A DNA stretch of 64,000 bases from Citrifermentans bremense R1 (GCF_000426865.1 NZ_AUGE01000016.1:1-64000); one strand, 5' to 3'. Positions 1 through 8,936 are shown, numbered from the stretch's first letter. Program-made: numbers and translations. The notes: generated from the sequence alone by a model not told the origin.

Positions 1-51
1 AATTATATGGTGCAGTGCACCAGATCCATCTATGCGAGACTGGCGAGGCAT
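1..51 (-). CDS. REP-associated (Y1) transposase, N-terminal fragment cut by window edge
   Basis: Reading leftward from an ATG at 51, the first 17 codons give MPRQSRIDGSGALHHII. This closely resembles the conserved start of IS200-like Y1 / REP-associated tyrosine transposases, which begin M-x-R-x-x-R-I/L-D-x-x-G-A-x-H-H-I/V. A Shine-Dalgarno-like AGGA lies 6-9 bases upstream of the start. The remainder, including the HUH and tyrosine catalytic motifs, is outside the window, so intactness cannot be judged. Family members nick single-stranded DNA at hairpins and are linked to the spread of REP palindromes. The fragment was identified by N-terminal pattern only. Confidence 0.7.
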   Translation of the reverse strand, partial: MPRQSRIDGSGALHHII

Positions 52-67
52 ACCAATTCCTAGTTTT

Positions 68-160
68 TTATTTATTAATGGGCGTCCCCTTATTCCTTAA
101 TGCGTCAAGGTCCGGCACACGATTTCGAAGTTTGCGAATGAGCGTTGCTCGGGTTGTCAC
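68..160 (-). CDS. possible 30-aa ORF, unknown
   Basis: A GTG-initiated frame of 30 codons ends at TAA just upstream of the transposase start. Its GTG overlaps the TGA of the preceding tiny ORF (GTGA), the arrangement expected of coupled genes. The peptide is basic (TTRATLIRKLRNRVPDLDA). I do not recognise it. It may be a small gene, a decayed fragment of a longer gene, or chance. Confidence 0.2.
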   Translation of the reverse strand: MTTRATLIRKLRNRVPDLDALRNKGTPINK

Positions 161-258
161 CTTGAATCTCCTTGGACAAAGTGTTCCGCCGCCATCGCTC
201 TATCCAACTGGGCGAGGGTGCAGCGGCTGAACAAATCGTAGACCGTCTGCCGCCACAT
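157..258 (-). CDS. possible 33-aa ORF, unknown
   Basis: An ATG frame starts three bases after the stop of the 179-aa gene upstream. The peptide begins MWRQTVYDLFSRCTLAQLDR and ends in a GTGA overlap with the next small ORF. No family is recognised. The tight spacing is the only support; a frameshifted remnant of one gene of about 65 residues is an alternative. Confidence 0.22.
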   Translation of the reverse strand: MWRQTVYDLFSRCTLAQLDRAMAAEHFVQGDSR

Positions 259-261
259 TTG

Positions 262-801
262 TTATACTTTTTCTATCGTTTTAACTATTTTCCTACCATT
301 GATAACTACCTTCCACCCATCAGCATATGTTCTATACTGGAACTCATATAACCCACAACTCTCTGAATAGCTCCCCACTGGCTCAACTTCCTGATATTTT
401 ATAAACACAGCATCATCGTTTCCTAAAACACCGACCAGTGCTTCCGAAGCGGAGATAAAAAGGATTTCAATTGGGTATGAAACCAATGGTTCCTTGCTAG
501 GTAGCCAATCCATTAATTTCTGGAAATTTCCTCCGATACGGTGCCATTCTTCTAAAGCTTCACGCACTCGCTTATGGGCCTCTGGGATCGCAAATAAACC
601 AACGCCAGCTATTGTAGCGACGTTCACGGCAATGGTTGGCCAATCTGCGCCTATCCCAATATTCATTTCCTGCAATGAGTAATCGATTGATTGCCCAAAT
701 TCCTTCATGACCCCGGTGATTCTCGTCTCTATTTCTGGCGTTTGCTCATGCCAGTCCAGGCCTTGAGCAGGATCTTTGTATGGATTCAGAATTATCTTCA
801 T
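262..801 (-). CDS. hypothetical protein, 179 aa
   Basis: This is an unrecognised protein, MKIILNPYKDPAQGLDWHEQ onward. It has one hydrophobic stretch near residues 54-73 (WPTIAVNVATIAGVGLFAIP) followed by an amphipathic helix, so it could be weakly membrane-associated. The C-terminal half is beta-rich, with aromatic and Tyr-rich strands. Its base composition is more AT-rich than the housekeeping genes downstream, consistent with acquisition. It lies 44 bases after the 115-aa gene on the same strand, so co-transcription is likely. I can suggest no function. Confidence 0.6.
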   Translation of the reverse strand: MKIILNPYKDPAQGLDWHEQTPEIETRITGVMKEFGQSIDYSLQEMNIGIGADWPTIAVNVATIAGVGLFAIPEAHKRVREALEEWHRIGGNFQKLMDWLPSKEPLVSYPIEILFISASEALVGVLGNDDAVFIKYQEVEPVGSYSESCGLYEFQYRTYADGWKVVINGRKIVKTIEKV

Positions 802-845
802 GTTTCCGTGCCCTCTAGCTCATTGATTGTTTTCGTCGCCGGCAG

Positions 846-1193
846 TTACCGAGGAGCGAATCCGATTGGGCGCTTCTCTGACGAGTTTGTCACCATTGCA
901 AAAAATGACAAAAGAGCTTCGACTTTCATAAGCAGAAAAGTCGAGTCACAGAAGCGTTCAGTTGAGTATCTAGACGTTTCCGTGTCCATATCGTAACCTT
1001 GTATTATGGGCTTCATCTGGCTGTGTGGGACCCTGAAGTTATGCAGTTGTTTTCCCCCAATTTCTTCAAGGAGATCTACGATCTGATGATATTCTGCAAT
1101 GTAACTCGTATCAACGAATGGCCCAATCTTAGGGCAGTTGTTGCGGAAGGCGGTTAATCTCGCATAACCCTCATACATGGCTCCAGTATTCAT
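846..1193 (-). CDS. hypothetical protein, 115 aa
   Basis: The start chosen is the ATG at 1193, because AAGGAGA sits a proper distance upstream; a longer frame to 1223 lacks such a site. The protein (MNTGAMYEGYARLTAFRNNC onward) looks soluble and helical, with conserved-looking segments KIGPFVDTSYIAEYH and ERFCDSTFLLMKVEALLSFF. The latter could be a hydrophobic core helix. No domain is recognised. It heads a minus-strand string running to the transposase fragment at the window edge, in AT-richer sequence typical of accessory DNA. Confidence 0.6.
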   Translation of the reverse strand: MNTGAMYEGYARLTAFRNNCPKIGPFVDTSYIAEYHQIVDLLEEIGGKQLHNFRVPHSQMKPIIQGYDMDTETSRYSTERFCDSTFLLMKVEALLSFFAMVTNSSEKRPIGFAPR

Positions 1194-1512
1194 GGTTCTC
1201 TCCTTGTTCGCTTTACGCCCCAAGGCGCTCGCTTTTCATTTTCCTCTGGCTGGTATAACTCGCCATTGAGGGAAAACTGTCACCATCCGCCCTCTTTGCT
1301 GCCAACACTACAAATCTCATGCTGCGCCCTCATTGACTAAGTCTCTGATATGCCACAACACCAAAGACCGGAACCGTGCCAATCTGGTGGATGGTTAAAA
1401 TCTGTCACATCAGGTGTCGGTGCCTTCATGTGACGTGCTATGGCAGTCTTAAAATTAGGTGACAATATATAGAAATCGCTTATCTTTGTCAAAGGCAATG
1501 GGGGCGCATTCG
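1194..1512. other. non-coding stretch between accessory strip and housekeeping genes
   Basis: No convincing gene is present. Short frames on either strand lack a ribosome-binding site. The AT-rich composition continues up to the promoter of the methyltransferase gene, so the boundary of the accessory strip probably lies here. Confidence 0.4.
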
Positions 1513-1541
1513 TTGACAACAATTAGCGTTACGTATATAAA
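1513..1541 (+). promoter_or_regulatory. sigma-70 type promoter of the methyltransferase gene
   Basis: TTGACA at 1513-1518 and TATAAA at 1536-1541 are separated by 17 bases, close to the consensus. The start codon is at 1565, and the ribosome-binding site GGAGGG is at 1553-1558. Confidence 0.75.
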
Positions 1542-1564
1542 AGTGTGCTTCAGGAGGGCTCTCA

Positions 1565-2725
1565 ATGACCGATGGCGCTGCAACTACTAAACTTGCCGAA
1601 ATCATCCTCAACCGCATCCGCACTGGCGGGGATATAACTTTCGCTTCCTTCATGGAATCAGCTCTCTACGAGCCGGACCTGGGGTACTACACCTCCGCGG
1701 GTCGCAAAGTAGGCGCGGAGGGGGACTTCTACACCAGCATGAACGTCCACAGCGCTTTCGGACGGCTTATCGCTCAGGAGATCTGCCGGTTCTGGGAACA
1801 ACTCGACTCCCCTGCATCTTTCACCATCGCCGAGGCTGGCGCGGGGGGCGGCCAACTGGCCCAGGACATACTCGACGCCATCAGCGAAGACAACCCCGCT
1901 TTCTACAGTGGCCTTACTTATCGCCTCATAGAGAAGGAACCTTCCCTGCAGCAGGCCCAGGCCGCACGCCTTTCGCGCCACGCCGACCGGCTTGCCTGGA
2001 GCTCCCCTGACGAACTCGCCGCAGGCACGCTCTCCTTCACCGGCTGCATTATCTCCAACGAACTCTTCGACGCCATGCCGGTGCACATCGTGGAACTGAC
2101 CGAGGCGGGGCTGCGTGAGGTGTACGTATCCGCGAACGAGGACGGCTTCGTCGAGAGGCTTCTCCCACCCTCCACCCCGGAGCTGGAGCAGTACCTGCGC
2201 AAATACGAAGTGAGACTCCTCCCTGGCCAGCGCGCCGAGATCAACCTGGCGGCGTCGGGCTGGATCGCCCAGGCGGCCGCCACGCTCACCCGCGGCTTCG
2301 TGCTCACCATCGATTACGGTTACCTCGCCGGCGAGCTGTACACGCCGCAAAGAAGAAACGGGACCCTCCTCTGCTACTACAAGCACTCCACCAACGAAAA
2401 CCCTTACCAACTCGTGGGCGAGCAGGACATCACCACCCACATCAATTTCAGCCAACTCATCGTCGACGGCGAAGAGGCCGGCCTCAAGAAGGCGTGGTAC
2501 GGCGAACAGTACCGCTTCCTCCTCTCCGCTGGGCTCATGGAGGAGCTGATCAGGCTGGAGGCTCAGGCGAAGGACGAGCAGGAAAGCCTCAAGCACCGGC
2601 TGGCGCTCAAGAAGCTGATGCTTCCCGAGGGGGGCATGGGCGACACATTCAAAGTGCTGATCCAGTCCAAGGGGGTCGACAACCCGCAGCTTCTCTGCAT
2701 GAGGAAATGGGGAATGGGACTGTGA
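1565..2725 (+). CDS. SAM-dependent methyltransferase, MidA/NDUFAF7 family
   Basis: A 386-residue protein of the PF02636 family. Mitochondrial members methylate an arginine of a complex I subunit; bacterial targets are uncertain. The N-terminal signature SFMESALYEPDLGYYTS is typical. A glycine-rich SAM loop AEAGAGGGQLAQDIL lies near residue 100, the acidic LIEKEPS about 25 residues later, and SNELFDAMPVH near 165. A strong promoter and a good ribosome-binding site fix the start. The last codons overlap the GTG start of the HAD gene, suggesting translational coupling. Family assignment is secure; substrate is unknown. Confidence 0.88.
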   Translation: MTDGAATTKLAEIILNRIRTGGDITFASFMESALYEPDLGYYTSAGRKVGAEGDFYTSMNVHSAFGRLIAQEICRFWEQLDSPASFTIAEAGAGGGQLAQDILDAISEDNPAFYSGLTYRLIEKEPSLQQAQAARLSRHADRLAWSSPDELAAGTLSFTGCIISNELFDAMPVHIVELTEAGLREVYVSANEDGFVERLLPPSTPELEQYLRKYEVRLLPGQRAEINLAASGWIAQAAATLTRGFVLTIDYGYLAGELYTPQRRNGTLLCYYKHSTNENPYQLVGEQDITTHINFSQLIVDGEEAGLKKAWYGEQYRFLLSAGLMEELIRLEAQAKDEQESLKHRLALKKLMLPEGGMGDTFKVLIQSKGVDNPQLLCMRKWGMGL

Positions 2726-3354
2726 CCTCGCCGCTCCCGCACAGTGAGGACTTGAAGGCGATCGTCTTTGACCTGGACGGGACGCTCTACCGGGAGGACC
2801 GGCTGGGCGATGAGGTGAACCAGAGCGCGATCCGCTACGTAGCAGCGCTGCGGCAGGTGGATATGATCGACGCCGAGGCGATGCTGCAGCGGGCTCGCGC
2901 CGAAAGCAGAGACGGCGGTACCTTGAGCCGCTCCGTGGAGGCGCTGGGGGGAAACCTCCCGGAAATGCACCGCAGGTTCGCCGCCGATATCCATCCAGAA
3001 GAATTCCTGAAAAGGGACGAGCGGGTGCCCAAGCTCCTGAAGCTCCTGGCCACCCGCTTCGGCCTCTACCTCTATACCAACAACAACCGTGACCTCTCCG
3101 GGCGCATCATGGCCCGGTTGGGCGTCACCGGCCTTTTCCGTGAAATCTTCACCATTGAGGATTACTGGCTTCCCAAGCCGGACTCCAAGCTCATCACTGA
3201 CATCCTGACCAAAATCGCTGTCAAACCTGCCGAGGCTCTTTTCGTCGGCGACCGCTATGAGGTCGACCTGATGGTCCCCGAGTCAATGGGTTGTCCTATC
3301 TTCGAATCCCAAACAGTCGAGGAATTGCTGACGCTTGAACAATTAGTTCATTGA
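2722..3354 (+). CDS. HAD-superfamily hydrolase
   Basis: A 210-residue phosphatase-like protein. The motifs are present in order: motif I DLDGT near residue 20, motif II in YLYTNNN near 118, the KPD lysine near 155, and motif IV GDRYEVD near 180. A helical cap lies between motifs I and II, as in the phosphoglycolate phosphatase-like subgroup. The GTG at 2722 is chosen because it overlaps the upstream TGA and has a purine-rich site before it. The ATG at 2707 is an alternative that would add five residues. The substrate cannot be read from the sequence. Confidence 0.82.
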   Translation: MTSPLPHSEDLKAIVFDLDGTLYREDRLGDEVNQSAIRYVAALRQVDMIDAEAMLQRARAESRDGGTLSRSVEALGGNLPEMHRRFAADIHPEEFLKRDERVPKLLKLLATRFGLYLYTNNNRDLSGRIMARLGVTGLFREIFTIEDYWLPKPDSKLITDILTKIAVKPAEALFVGDRYEVDLMVPESMGCPIFESQTVEELLTLEQLVH

Positions 3355-3548
3355 CTGGCAAACGCCATCAGCTAGAATGCTTCACACCTAATGCGCAGCT
3401 ACTGTCTCTGTCTCACGATTGAAGAGGCTCGACGCTCAAAGTAACAAGGACGCTATAAGGGAAGCTGCAAAGTCTATATCCGAATCACCTGAAACAGCCC
3501 GAGCTTTATTTGATTCTGGACACTGGCAGAAGCTGGGAAGGAGCAGAC

Positions 3549-4949
3549 ATGGCAACACGACTCGAAAAAGACACTATGGGTGTGGTTGAGGTACCGGAGG
3601 GGGCCTATTACGGGGCTCAGACCCAGAGGGCCGTCGCCAACTTCCCCATTTCAGGACTAAAGCCGCACCATGCGCTGGTCCGATCCACGGTGAGGATCAA
3701 GAAGTGCGCCGCGCAGGCGAACATGGCGACCGGCAGGCTGGACGCCGAGGTGGGAGGCGCCATTGTAAGAGCGACAGACGAGGTCCTTTCCGGGGCGCTC
3801 GCCGACCAGTTCGTGGTGGACCCGTTCCAGGCCGGCGCGGGGACCTCGCACAACATGAACGTCAACGAGGTGCTGGCCAACCGCGCGGCGGAAATGTTGG
3901 GCGGCAAGCAGGGCGACTATTCGCGAGTCAATCCCAACGACCATGTCAACATGGCCCAGTCCACCAACGACGTTTTCCCGACCGCGATGCGGCTCGCCGC
4001 GCTGGAATTGGCAGAGCAGACGATGACGGAGCTAGCCGCGCTTTCCGCAGCCTTCGAGCAAAAAGGGAAGGAGTTCGACGGGATACTGAAGTCCGGGCGG
4101 ACCCACCTGCAGGACGCGGTCCCCATCCGCCTGGGGCAGGAGTTCGCCGCCTACGGCAAGGCCATCGGGAACAACCGCGCCGGCATCGAGCGGGCGCTTC
4201 CCGCCCTGAGGGAGCTGGGTATCGGCGGCACGGCCGTCGGCACCGGGTTGAACGCGGAAGAGGCCTTCATCGACCTGATAGTGCAGGGGCTCGCCCGCGA
4301 GACCGGGCAAGAGCTGAACCGGGGGGGGAACCTGGTCGAGCGGATGCAGAACATGGATCCCTTCGTGGCGCTCAGTTCCGCCCTCAAGGGGACCGCTCTC
4401 AACCTGATCCGGATCGCCAACGACTTGAGGCTTCTCTCCTCGGGGCCGAGGACCGGGTTGGGGGAGATCAACCTCCCCGCGATGCAGCCCGGCTCCTCCA
4501 TCATGCCGGGGAAGGTGAATCCGGTCATGCCGGAGGTGACCACCATGGTCTGCTTCCAGGTGGTCGGCGTCGACCTGACCATCGCCATGGCGGCGCAGGC
4601 CGGGCAGTTGGAGCTGAACGTGATGATGCCGGTGATCGCCTTCAACACGCTCTTCTCCCTGGAGATACTGAAGAACGTGGTGCATCAGTTCGCCACCTTG
4701 TGCGTCGCCGGCATCAGCGCCAATGAGGAGCGCTGCCGCAACTACCTGGACCAGTCGGTGGGGCTTGCCACCGTGCTCGCGCCGAGCATAGGCTACGCCG
4801 CGGCGGCGGAGGTCGCCAAGGAGTCGGCCCGGACCGGGAAGAGCATCCGGCAGGTGATCCTGGAAAGCGGCATACTGACCGAGGCGGAACTGGACCAGGT
4901 GCTGGCGCCCTTCCCGCTTACCACTCCGGGGGTGCATGGCAAAGATTAA
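3549..4949 (+). CDS. aspA: aspartate ammonia-lyase (class II fumarase/aspartase superfamily)
   Basis: A 466-residue lyase that would convert aspartate to fumarate and ammonia. The superfamily signature SSIMPGKVNPVMPE is near residue 320, with the catalytic serine in its flexible loop. SGRTHLQDAVPIRLGQEF near 182 and GTGLNAEEAF near 230 are also typical. The segment AAQAGQLELNVMMPVIAFN favours aspartase over fumarase C, which usually has SGNFELNVF there. The ATG at 3549 has AAGGAG seven bases upstream; an in-frame start at 3510 lacks one. The upstream 190 bases show no clear gene. Fumarase activity is the main alternative. Confidence 0.8.
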   Translation: MATRLEKDTMGVVEVPEGAYYGAQTQRAVANFPISGLKPHHALVRSTVRIKKCAAQANMATGRLDAEVGGAIVRATDEVLSGALADQFVVDPFQAGAGTSHNMNVNEVLANRAAEMLGGKQGDYSRVNPNDHVNMAQSTNDVFPTAMRLAALELAEQTMTELAALSAAFEQKGKEFDGILKSGRTHLQDAVPIRLGQEFAAYGKAIGNNRAGIERALPALRELGIGGTAVGTGLNAEEAFIDLIVQGLARETGQELNRGGNLVERMQNMDPFVALSSALKGTALNLIRIANDLRLLSSGPRTGLGEINLPAMQPGSSIMPGKVNPVMPEVTTMVCFQVVGVDLTIAMAAQAGQLELNVMMPVIAFNTLFSLEILKNVVHQFATLCVAGISANEERCRNYLDQSVGLATVLAPSIGYAAAAEVAKESARTGKSIRQVILESGILTEAELDQVLAPFPLTTPGVHGKD

Positions 4950-5044
4950 GATGCTCTCTGAAACTTTCACACCTTTCTTTGCATTTATCGCAAAAATCTT
5001 ATAGACTCGTCCCTGTTGCTAACCCAGACCAATTGGAGGAGTAA

Positions 5045-5266
5045 ATGACTGAAGAAGTAAAAGCAATATTGGAACAAATCCGTCCCGCACTGCAGGCAGA
5101 CGGCGGCGACGTGGAACTTGTTGAAGTAACGGACGACGGCATTGTCAAAGTGCGCCTCGTCGGCGCTTGCGGCCACTGCCCCATGTCCACCATGACTCTC
5201 AAGATGGGGATCGAAAGAACCATCAAGGACAAGGTCCCCGGTATCAAGGAAGTCGTCGCGGTATAA
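5045..5266 (+). CDS. NifU-like C-terminal domain protein (Fe-S scaffold)
   Basis: A 73-residue protein consisting of a single NifU C-terminal (Nfu) domain. The cluster-binding CGHCPMS (C-x-x-C) is at about residues 42-48. Such proteins bind a 4Fe-4S cluster as dimers and pass it to apoproteins. The ribosome-binding site is GGAGG, with ATG at 5045. It is monocistronic by context, ending in a hairpin terminator. A weak promoter (TTTGCA at 4978, TATAGA at 5000) precedes it. Confidence 0.88.
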   Translation: MTEEVKAILEQIRPALQADGGDVELVEVTDDGIVKVRLVGACGHCPMSTMTLKMGIERTIKDKVPGIKEVVAV

Positions 5267-5295
5267 GCGACTGACTCCTTCAGTCCGCAGTACCT

Positions 5296-5336
5296 GAAGC
5301 GCGGAAGTAATGCCATTGACGTTATTTCCGCGCTTC
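5296..5336 (+). terminator. hairpin terminator after the NifU-like gene
   Basis: Two 15-base arms at 5296-5310 and 5322-5336 pair, with one G-U, around an 11-base loop. The following TTCGCTT is only moderately U-rich. Confidence 0.65.
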
Positions 5337-5366
5337 TTCGCTTAAAGAAAGGCAGGCTCGCTAAAG

Positions 5367-6554
5367 ATGATCAGGATGCGGCGCAAAAGAAAGCAGTTGC
5401 TGTTCCAGACCAAGAAGTTCTTCGACTTCTTCAGGAGGAACACGGAGGCTGTTTCCTTTGCGGGCAACCGCGCCACGCTGTTTCGCTATGGCTCCGACTT
5501 TTTCCCCGCCCTCTTCGATGCGATCCCAAAAGCCACCACCAGCATCTGCCTTGAGTTCTACACCGTCGCAGACGACGAGACCGGGCGCCTGATGGCGAAC
5601 GCGCTCCTGGCCGCTGCCGCCCGGGGCGTGCGGGTTTACCTCCTGTACGACTACATCGGCTGTTTCGACACACCGGCCGCCTTCTTCAAGAGGCTCTCCA
5701 AAGGAGGGGTGTGCTGCCGGGCCTTCAACCCTCCTCCGTTTCGCAACGGACTCGCCTGGTTCGACAAGAGGGACCACAGAAAGCTCGCGGTCATGGACGG
5801 CTGGCGCGTCTTCACCGGCGGCATGAACATCGCCAATGTCTACTCCGGTCTCGGGAAGAAGCGGACCAAGTGGCGCGACGTGGGCCTCAAGATAGAGGGC
5901 GAAGTCGGGCTGGAACTCTTGAGGCTGTTCCAGGAGACCTGGACCGGCGAATGCGGCACTCCCCCCATCGGTTGCGATCCCGGCCCCCCGCCGGATATCG
6001 TCGGGGACGCGAACGTCATGGTCATCAACGGCGGCCCCCACCACGAGCGGAGCTTCATCAGGAGCGCCTTCCGACTCGCCATTGCCGGCGCCTCGGAGAG
6101 CGTCACCATAGCGAGCCCCTACTTCGTCCCGGGTCCCCGTGTGATCCGCTCGCTTTTGCGGGCGGCGGGGCGCGGCGTAAGGGTGCGGCTCCTTTTGCCC
6201 CACAAAAGCGACGTCCCCCTGGTGCGCCTGGTCAGCAGAACCTATTACGCGCAGCTGTTGCGAAACGGGATCGAGATCTGCGAGATGAACAGCGCAGTGC
6301 TGCACGCTAAGGTGCTGCTCATCGACGGCAACTGGACCATGGTCGGCTCCGCCAACATGGATCTCAGAAGTTTCCACCGCAACTACGAGTTGAACGTGGT
6401 CGTGGATAGCCAGATCTTCGGCGCGCAGGTGGAGCAGATGCTGGAATTCGACCTGGCCGGCGCCCGCCGCATCGTCCTGCACGAGCACGAGAGGCGGGGG
6501 TGGTCGATCCGTTTCCTGGAGCGGCTCTTCAGCCCCGTCGCCTGGTTTTTGTAA
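5367..6554 (+). CDS. cls: cardiolipin synthase / phospholipase D family protein
   Basis: A 395-residue protein with two HKD half-sites: DHRKLAVMDG near residue 138 and HAKVLLIDG near residue 313. Each is followed by GGMN or GSANMD, as in bacterial cardiolipin synthases. The enzyme condenses two phosphatidylglycerols, or PG with another donor. It lacks the two N-terminal membrane helices of ClsA and so resembles the shorter ClsB/ClsC type, starting MIRMRRKRKQLL with a basic, membrane-attracted N terminus. Phospholipase D activity on other substrates is possible. Confidence 0.85.
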   Translation: MIRMRRKRKQLLFQTKKFFDFFRRNTEAVSFAGNRATLFRYGSDFFPALFDAIPKATTSICLEFYTVADDETGRLMANALLAAAARGVRVYLLYDYIGCFDTPAAFFKRLSKGGVCCRAFNPPPFRNGLAWFDKRDHRKLAVMDGWRVFTGGMNIANVYSGLGKKRTKWRDVGLKIEGEVGLELLRLFQETWTGECGTPPIGCDPGPPPDIVGDANVMVINGGPHHERSFIRSAFRLAIAGASESVTIASPYFVPGPRVIRSLLRAAGRGVRVRLLLPHKSDVPLVRLVSRTYYAQLLRNGIEICEMNSAVLHAKVLLIDGNWTMVGSANMDLRSFHRNYELNVVVDSQIFGAQVEQMLEFDLAGARRIVLHEHERRGWSIRFLERLFSPVAWFL

Positions 6555-6584
6555 CACCCCCAACTACCCTCCGGAGTTAATTTA

Positions 6585-8936
6585 ATGATCAGCACCGATA
6601 CCCTTAAGCGGCTGGAGTTCGACAAGATCCTCGACACCGTCGCTTCTTATGCACATTGCGACGCCTCTCACTTAGGGGCGCTATCCATAACGCCCCTCTC
6701 GGCACGGGACGAGATCGAACTCCGCCTGGGGCTCGTCGATGAGCTGCGCAAGCTCACCCGGTTCGGCATCGCCCTCAAGCTCTCGGAGTTCGAGGACATC
6801 ACCCCCCAGGTCAGAGCGGTCCGCCCGACCGGCGCGGTGATCTCGCCTTTGGAGCTGCAGCGCTTCATCCCGACGCTGCGGGTGATGAGCGCCATCTCCG
6901 CGCAGCTCGGTTTTCGCACCGACGTGCCGCTCCTCACCTCGCAAGCCGGCTCCATCACCGGATTCCCGGACCTCTTGAATCCGCTGGAACACACGGTGAA
7001 CGAGGAAGGTGAGATCCTCGACACCGCTTCCAGGCTCCTGGCCGACATCCGCGGCCGCAAGAAGGGGTTCACCGCCCGCATCAAGAAAAGGCTGGAGGAG
7101 ATCGTCCGGGAGCGGCACACCGCCATCTTCCTGCAGGACGACTTCATCACCCAGAGGTCCGGGCGCTGGGTCATCCCGGTGCGCATGGACTCGAAGGGGA
7201 TGGTCCCGGGGGTCGTGCACGACGTCTCCAACTCGGGCGAGACCGCCTTCATGGAACCGCTGGAGATCATCGGGCTGGCCAACGAGTTGGAGAACCTGGT
7301 CGCCGACGAGAGGGCCGAGGAAATCAGGATCGTCAGGCAGATCTGCAACTGGATCCGAGAGGACGCGGAGCAGATCCTGGAGCAGTTCGAGGCGCTGGTG
7401 CGCCTGGACATCCTCAACTGCATCGCCACCCTGAGCGACAAGCTCAGGAGCGAGACGCCGGTCATCTCGCCTACCCCCGCCATACTGCTCAAGTCGGCGC
7501 GCCACCCGATCCTCACCCTGATGGGTAAGGAGGTGGTCCCCCTCGACCTGGAGCTCGCCGCCAACAACAGGGTCATGGTGGTCACCGGCCCCAACACCGG
7601 CGGCAAGACCATCGCCATCAAGAGCGCGGGTCTACTTTGCGTCATGGCCCTTTGCGGTATGCCGGTCCCGGCGCTTCCCGGCACCGTGCTCCCCTTGGTG
7701 GAAAGCATCCTGGTGGACATCGGGGACGAACAGTCCATAGAGGAGAGCCTCTCGACCTTCTCCGCTCACATTTTCAAGATCTCCAGCATCATCGAGGAAG
7801 CCGGCCAGGGCGCGCTGGTGCTTCTGGACGAACTGGGGACCGGCACCGAGCCGGGCCAGGGCGCGGCCATCGCCTGCGCGGTTCTCAAGGAGCTGCAGTA
7901 TAAGGGGGCCCTGGTGGTCGCCACCACGCACCTCACCGAGATCATCGGCTTCGTGCAGCGCGAGGAGGGGATGGTGAACGCCGCCATGGCCTTCGACCGC
8001 GACAAGCTGGCGCCGCTCTACCGGCTCGTGGTCGGCGAACCGGGGGAATCGCACGCTCTCGAAATCGCCAGCCGCTACGGCCTGCCGGATCGCGTGGTGC
8101 GCTTCGCCCGCGGGATGATCGGGACCATGGAGGCCGACTTCCATTCCCTTTTACGCGACCTGAAGGGAAAGCGGGCCCAACTGGAGCAAGCCCTGGCGGA
8201 TATGGCGGAGAGGGAGGAAAAGGTAGCCTTCGCCGAGCGGAACCTCGTGGACCGCAGGGATGAGGCGGCCCAACTGGTAAAGGACGCCAAGGAAAAGGGG
8301 TTATTGGAAGCGCAGCAGATCATCTGGAAAGCCAAGCGCGAGGTGGCTGCCCTTCTGGACGAGGCCAAGCGCGAGAAGACCAAGACGCGGGAGGCGAAGG
8401 AAAAGCTCGACCAGGCGGCGAACGAATTGGAGCAGGCGCTGGAAGAGTTGCACCCCGAGGAGAACGTGGACCCGGAAAAGGTGTCGGTGGGGGACGTACT
8501 TTTCGTCAAGCTGCTCAACTGCGACGCCACCGTCCTCGCCATCGATACGCGCTCAGGCAAGGCGCGGGTCCGTGCCGGGAGCATGGAAATGGAGGTGCAG
8601 GTCAATTCGTTGCTAAAGCCTAAAGGGAAAGAACCGAAGAAGGTACAGAAGCGGCGCGAGAAGCAGCAGGCCCAAGAGCAGGAGCGCGCCGAGCCGGCCT
8701 CCACCATCAACCTCCTCGGGATGCGCGTGGAGGAGGCGATCGGCGTTTTGGAACCGTTCCTGAACCACGCCGCGCTTGACCGGATCCCGGAAGTGCACAT
8801 CGTGCACGGCAAGGGAACAGGCGCCCTGATGAAGGGGGTGCGGAGCTACTTGGCCGACCACCCGCTGGTCGCCTCCTTCCGCACCGGCGAGCGCTACGAA
8901 GGGGGCGATGGGGTGACGGTGGTGACACTGCGCTGA
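6585..8936 (+). CDS. mutS2: MutS2 endonuclease / ribosome-collision splitting ATPase
   Basis: A 783-residue full-length MutS2. The order is core and lever helices, the ATPase with Walker A TGPNTGGKT near residue 333 and Walker B LVLLDELGTGTEPGQG near 412, a long charged coiled coil at about 510-620, a KOW-like segment, and a C-terminal Smr domain (MRVEEAIGVLEPFL, then HIVHGKGTGALMKGVRSYL). MutS2 lacks the mismatch-reading domain of MutS. It has been tied to suppression of recombination and, in Bacillus, to rescue of collided ribosomes. The ribosome-binding site GGAG precedes the ATG. Confidence 0.94.
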   Translation: MISTDTLKRLEFDKILDTVASYAHCDASHLGALSITPLSARDEIELRLGLVDELRKLTRFGIALKLSEFEDITPQVRAVRPTGAVISPLELQRFIPTLRVMSAISAQLGFRTDVPLLTSQAGSITGFPDLLNPLEHTVNEEGEILDTASRLLADIRGRKKGFTARIKKRLEEIVRERHTAIFLQDDFITQRSGRWVIPVRMDSKGMVPGVVHDVSNSGETAFMEPLEIIGLANELENLVADERAEEIRIVRQICNWIREDAEQILEQFEALVRLDILNCIATLSDKLRSETPVISPTPAILLKSARHPILTLMGKEVVPLDLELAANNRVMVVTGPNTGGKTIAIKSAGLLCVMALCGMPVPALPGTVLPLVESILVDIGDEQSIEESLSTFSAHIFKISSIIEEAGQGALVLLDELGTGTEPGQGAAIACAVLKELQYKGALVVATTHLTEIIGFVQREEGMVNAAMAFDRDKLAPLYRLVVGEPGESHALEIASRYGLPDRVVRFARGMIGTMEADFHSLLRDLKGKRAQLEQALADMAEREEKVAFAERNLVDRRDEAAQLVKDAKEKGLLEAQQIIWKAKREVAALLDEAKREKTKTREAKEKLDQAANELEQALEELHPEENVDPEKVSVGDVLFVKLLNCDATVLAIDTRSGKARVRAGSMEMEVQVNSLLKPKGKEPKKVQKRREKQQAQEQERAEPASTINLLGMRVEEAIGVLEPFLNHAALDRIPEVHIVHGKGTGALMKGVRSYLADHPLVASFRTGERYEGGDGVTVVTLR

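Noticed and set aside
8-22. Perfect palindrome TGGTGCA-G-TGCACCA at the left edge
   Set aside because: It is fully inside the transposase coding frame (GSGALHH codons), so coding constraint explains it.
15-230. Plus-strand ORF of 71 codons
   Set aside because: No ribosome-binding site; it lies opposite the transposase start and tiny ORFs.
1337-1522. Minus-strand 61-codon ORF before the methyltransferase
   Set aside because: It starts with TTG inside the promoter of the opposite gene and has no ribosome-binding site.
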